A program made the translations under genes and the position numbers. Below the pieces are notes generated by a model that worked only from the letters and a program-made list of their open reading frames with translations, ran no database searches and had not been told where the DNA came from. Below, in pieces: positions 14,398 through 15,985 of a DNA stretch of 15,985 bases. Source of the stretch: Nitrososphaerales archaeon TH5896 (GTDB taxonomy: Archaea; Thermoproteota; Nitrososphaeria; Nitrososphaerales; Nitrososphaeraceae); the NCBI GenBank assembly GCA_014523625.1, contig JAATVP010000177.1, positions 1 through 15,985 of the forward strand, read 5' to 3'. Each line of letters starts with the position of its first letter. Position 1 is the first letter of the stretch.

Positions 14398-14420
14398 GGA
14401 AATAATATGAACAATCTGGA

Positions 14421-14428
14421 TTATAAAC
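14421..14428 (-). promoter_or_regulatory. TATA box of the luciferase-domain/propeller operon
   Basis: Plus-strand ttataaac (minus gtttataa), centred 27 nt upstream of the ATG at 14397. It is internal to the longer open frame, so the longer start would have to be transcribed from elsewhere. Confidence 0.6.
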
Positions 14429-14496
14429 TGGTGTATTAATTCGAGATTGCTAACTCGATGGAAATAGAACAATACCAGATATATTTTTTTACTTTG

Positions 14497-14521
14497 AATC
14501 AACATTGATCGAATGTTGATT
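14497..14521. repeat. 10 bp perfect inverted repeat
   Basis: aatcaacatt (14497-14506) and aatgttgatt (14512-14521) separated by gatcg. It lies between the luciferase-domain promoter and the end of the small membrane protein gene. No T-run follows on either strand, so an operator or mRNA hairpin is more likely than a bacterial-type terminator. Confidence 0.7.
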
Positions 14522-14581
14522 ATCTAAGAATCAAGCTTATTTTCATCGTGCCACTTTCCTCGGGAGCAGAGAGAAAATGAT

Positions 14582-14728
14582 TCAAAACCAATGTAAAATA
14601 AATAATATGCTAATTGTAATAATGCCAACCAAGAGGAACGTTATTGCAATTACATGATGTGAAGCATGGAATGGAGGTCTGTCTTTCCCTACCATTAAAT
14701 ACTCATGTAGTGAGTTTGTAATAAACAT
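14582..14728 (-). CDS. Small single-span membrane protein, 48 aa
   Basis: The protein reads MFITNSLHEYLMVGKDRPPF, then HASHHV, a hydrophobic segment IAITFLLVGIITISILFILH and a final WF, ending at TGA 14582-14584. The pattern is a polar head of about 25 residues with a charged KDR-PP-FH element and His-rich HASHH just before one transmembrane helix. An in-frame ATG at 14737 would add three residues; a TATA-like gtataata (complement of 14753-14760) is centred 28 nt before 14728, favouring the shorter form. Function is not recognised. The clean polar-then-hydrophobic layout and promoter spacing argue that it is real. Confidence 0.6.
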   Translation of the reverse strand: MFITNSLHEYLMVGKDRPPFHASHHVIAITFLLVGIITISILFILHWF

Positions 14729-14860
14729 TTCGAGCATAGTTAATTATATGAATATTATACACTAAAAATATACATATAGCCAATTTGATTCTAATTGTAT
14801 TTTACTGCTACTATTGCTGATACGTACTGTTACTTTATTATATGATATGGCCATCAATAA

Positions 14861-14907
14861 AGCGGGGTAGAGCCGCAGGGGACAGATTGCTAATCTTTGA
14901 CGGTAAC
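14861..14907 (+). tRNA. tRNA-Ser(GCU)-like fragment, probably a pseudogene
   Basis: A GC-rich island. It contains an anticodon-arm-like ACAGA, TTGCTAA, TCTTT: a 7 nt loop with U33, anticodon GCU and purine 37, and four of five stem pairs. Before it, gcggggtagagccgcagggg resembles an acceptor strand followed by a shortened D-arm. After it, gacggtaac resembles the long variable arm of a serine tRNA. No T-arm or 3' acceptor strand follows, so it is not a complete gene. A TATA-like tttattatatg lies 20-25 nt before it. It could be a tRNA remnant left by recombination or integration at a tRNA gene, or a chance resemblance. Confidence 0.4.
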
Positions 14908-15032
14908 AATAAATCGCCAACTAGTATTCCTACTTTTTGGAAATAAAATAAAGCTTAACTCTTCTCTTTGATCATTTGAGGTTTGCCGACTCTTTCCTTG
15001 GCTATAATTACAGTTGTTGTTTGTCGCTATGC

Positions 15033-15041
15033 TCATATAAT
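15033..15041 (+). promoter_or_regulatory. TATA box of the SDR gene
   Basis: tcatataat-type sequence centred about 25 nt before the ATG at 15061; favours the start MTKVAVV over the long upstream extension in the same frame. Confidence 0.5.
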
Positions 15042-15060
15042 GCGATGTCATAATATGAAC

Positions 15061-15918
15061 ATGACAAAGGTGGCTGTCGTGACAGGCAGTTCAAGTGGAA
15101 TAGGTTATGAAACATCTCTATTGTTAGCGAGAAATCAATTTACAACATATGCAACTATGCGAAATATAAACAAGAGTGATAGAGTACTGGAAATTGCATT
15201 AAAGGAAAATATTCCACTTAATGTTACTCAATTAGATGTAAACAGTGATTCGTCGGTAGATGATTCCATCGAAAGTATTATAAAAGAAAATGGAAAGATA
15301 GACGTTCTAGTCAACAATGCGGGGTATGACCTATTTGGCTCTCTTGAAGAATCAAGCCTTGAGGAGATAAAGCAGCAGTTTGAAACAAATGTTTTCGGTG
15401 TAATAAGAACCACTAAAGCAGTAATACCAACAATGAGAAAACAGGGTAATGGCACAATAGTAAACATAAGTTCTGTTGGCGGCACAGTAGGATTGTTCCC
15501 ATTTTCAACTGCATACCATGCAAGCAAGTTTGCCATAGAAGGGTTCACAGAATCCCTCAGACAAGAAATAGCTGACTTTGGTATAAATGTCATATTAATT
15601 GAACCAGGATTTATCGGTAGTAACTTTATGGATAATATGAAGACTGCCAAAGGCTTTGATCCAAACAAATCTCCGTATGCCAATATGGTGCAGCGAGTCT
15701 TTCAAGGTTTTGAGTCAATCAGTGCTTACTCTTCTCATCCTTCCAAAGTGGCTCACACAATCCTAAATGCGGCGAATTCACCCAACCCAGAGTTAAGGAA
15801 TCCCGTAGGAAAAGATGCAGAATCTATCTTCAAAGCGAGGAACGAACTATCTGACAGGGAACTTGAACGGTGGGCACGGGAAAGCTACATTGATAAGAAA
15901 GGTTTTATTCGTCAATAA
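15061..15918 (+). CDS. Short-chain dehydrogenase/reductase
   Basis: NAD(P)-dependent oxidoreductase of the classical SDR family, 285 residues from ATG 15061. The cofactor loop is TGSSSGIG (8-15), the fold motif NNAG is at 85-88, and the catalytic set is Ser138 in NISSVGG with Tyr152-x3-Lys156 in YHASK. The sequence around PGFIGSNFM follows the usual substrate-loop region. The Rossmann fold begins at residue 4, so the 26 extra codons upstream (from 14983) are unlikely to be translated; an ATG at 15055 is also possible. The C-terminal extension (about 230-285) is longer than the minimal family and resembles oxidoreductases named retinol- or oxidoreductase-like. Substrate is unknown. It appears monocistronic with its own TATA box. 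Confidence 0.92.
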   Translation: MTKVAVVTGSSSGIGYETSLLLARNQFTTYATMRNINKSDRVLEIALKENIPLNVTQLDVNSDSSVDDSIESIIKENGKIDVLVNNAGYDLFGSLEESSLEEIKQQFETNVFGVIRTTKAVIPTMRKQGNGTIVNISSVGGTVGLFPFSTAYHASKFAIEGFTESLRQEIADFGINVILIEPGFIGSNFMDNMKTAKGFDPNKSPYANMVQRVFQGFESISAYSSHPSKVAHTILNAANSPNPELRNPVGKDAESIFKARNELSDRELERWARESYIDKKGFIRQ

Positions 15919-15985
15919 TAATACAAGATTGCTAACTTGTCAATTATTTACTATATAGTTGAAACGCTATGAATTGAACATTCGA

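Larger units (their letters stand above)
14738..15060. other. Spacer between the small membrane protein and the SDR gene
   Basis: Holds, on the minus strand, the promoter of the small membrane protein (about 14753-14760). It also contains a tRNA-Ser-like fragment (14861-14907) preceded by a TATA-like tract on the plus strand, and the SDR promoter (15033-15041). The rest is AT-rich with no gene seen. Confidence 0.6.

Noticed and set aside
1..15985. CRISPR array, insertion sequence with intact transposase, or phage genes
   Set aside because: No regularly spaced repeats and no transposase, integrase, Cas or phage structural motifs were seen on either strand.

Overview
The window looks like an archaeal chromosome segment, most probably from a soil ammonia-oxidising thaumarchaeon (Nitrososphaerales, perhaps Nitrosocosmicus-like). 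This is inferred from AT-rich DNA, many genes with a TATA-like box centred about 27-29 nt before the start codon and no Shine-Dalgarno site (leaderless mRNAs), U-rich terminators, a single-finger C2H2 protein, small exported proteins rich in N-glycosylation sequons, and a Sulfolobus-like alcohol dehydrogenase. No ammonia-oxidation marker gene is present, so the assignment rests on style.

Layout. 1-3057 (+): 3' part of a malic enzyme, then a complete pyruvate oxidase (PoxB-like, including the C-terminal membrane-binding tail). 3341-5822 (-): zinc alcohol dehydrogenase followed by an aldehyde dehydrogenase overlapping it by ATGA; the aldehyde dehydrogenase is broken by a small insertion. 5823-6663: long spacer. 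6664-7125 (-): ferritin-like di-iron protein. 7126-7961: spacer with a gene remnant and a possible structured RNA. 7962-8768 (-): C2H2 zinc-finger protein with GC-rich palindromes upstream. 9055-9600: a small plus-strand gene between two related minus-strand gene remnants. 9619-11796 (-): ring-cleaving-dioxygenase-like VOC protein, a Rieske protein with one cluster ligand replaced, and a broken FAD/NAD(P) oxidoreductase. 11922-13025: two degenerate zinc-ribbon genes around a divergent pair of small exported proteins. 13105-14397 (-): luciferase-domain (DUF5519-like) protein and an Asp-box beta-propeller. 14582-14728 (-): 48-residue membrane protein. About 14861-14907: tRNA-Ser(GCU)-like fragment. 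15061-15918 (+): short-chain dehydrogenase.

How the genes fit together. Malic enzyme (malate to pyruvate), PoxB (pyruvate to acetate with electrons to quinone) and the alcohol/aldehyde dehydrogenase pair (alcohol to aldehyde to acid) all meet at C2 and C3 compounds, so the left third reads as a pyruvate/acetate overflow module. The reductase, Rieske and VOC genes resemble an aromatic-compound or electrophile oxidation set.

The most striking property is damage. The aldehyde dehydrogenase, the FAD reductase, both zinc-ribbon genes, the remnants beside the 72-residue gene, a remnant near 7300 and a tRNA fragment are all disrupted, and the Rieske protein has lost a cluster-binding histidine. In two cases a 13-14 nt direct repeat sits at the break. 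The region is either eroding in nature or carries several assembly errors; read mapping would decide.
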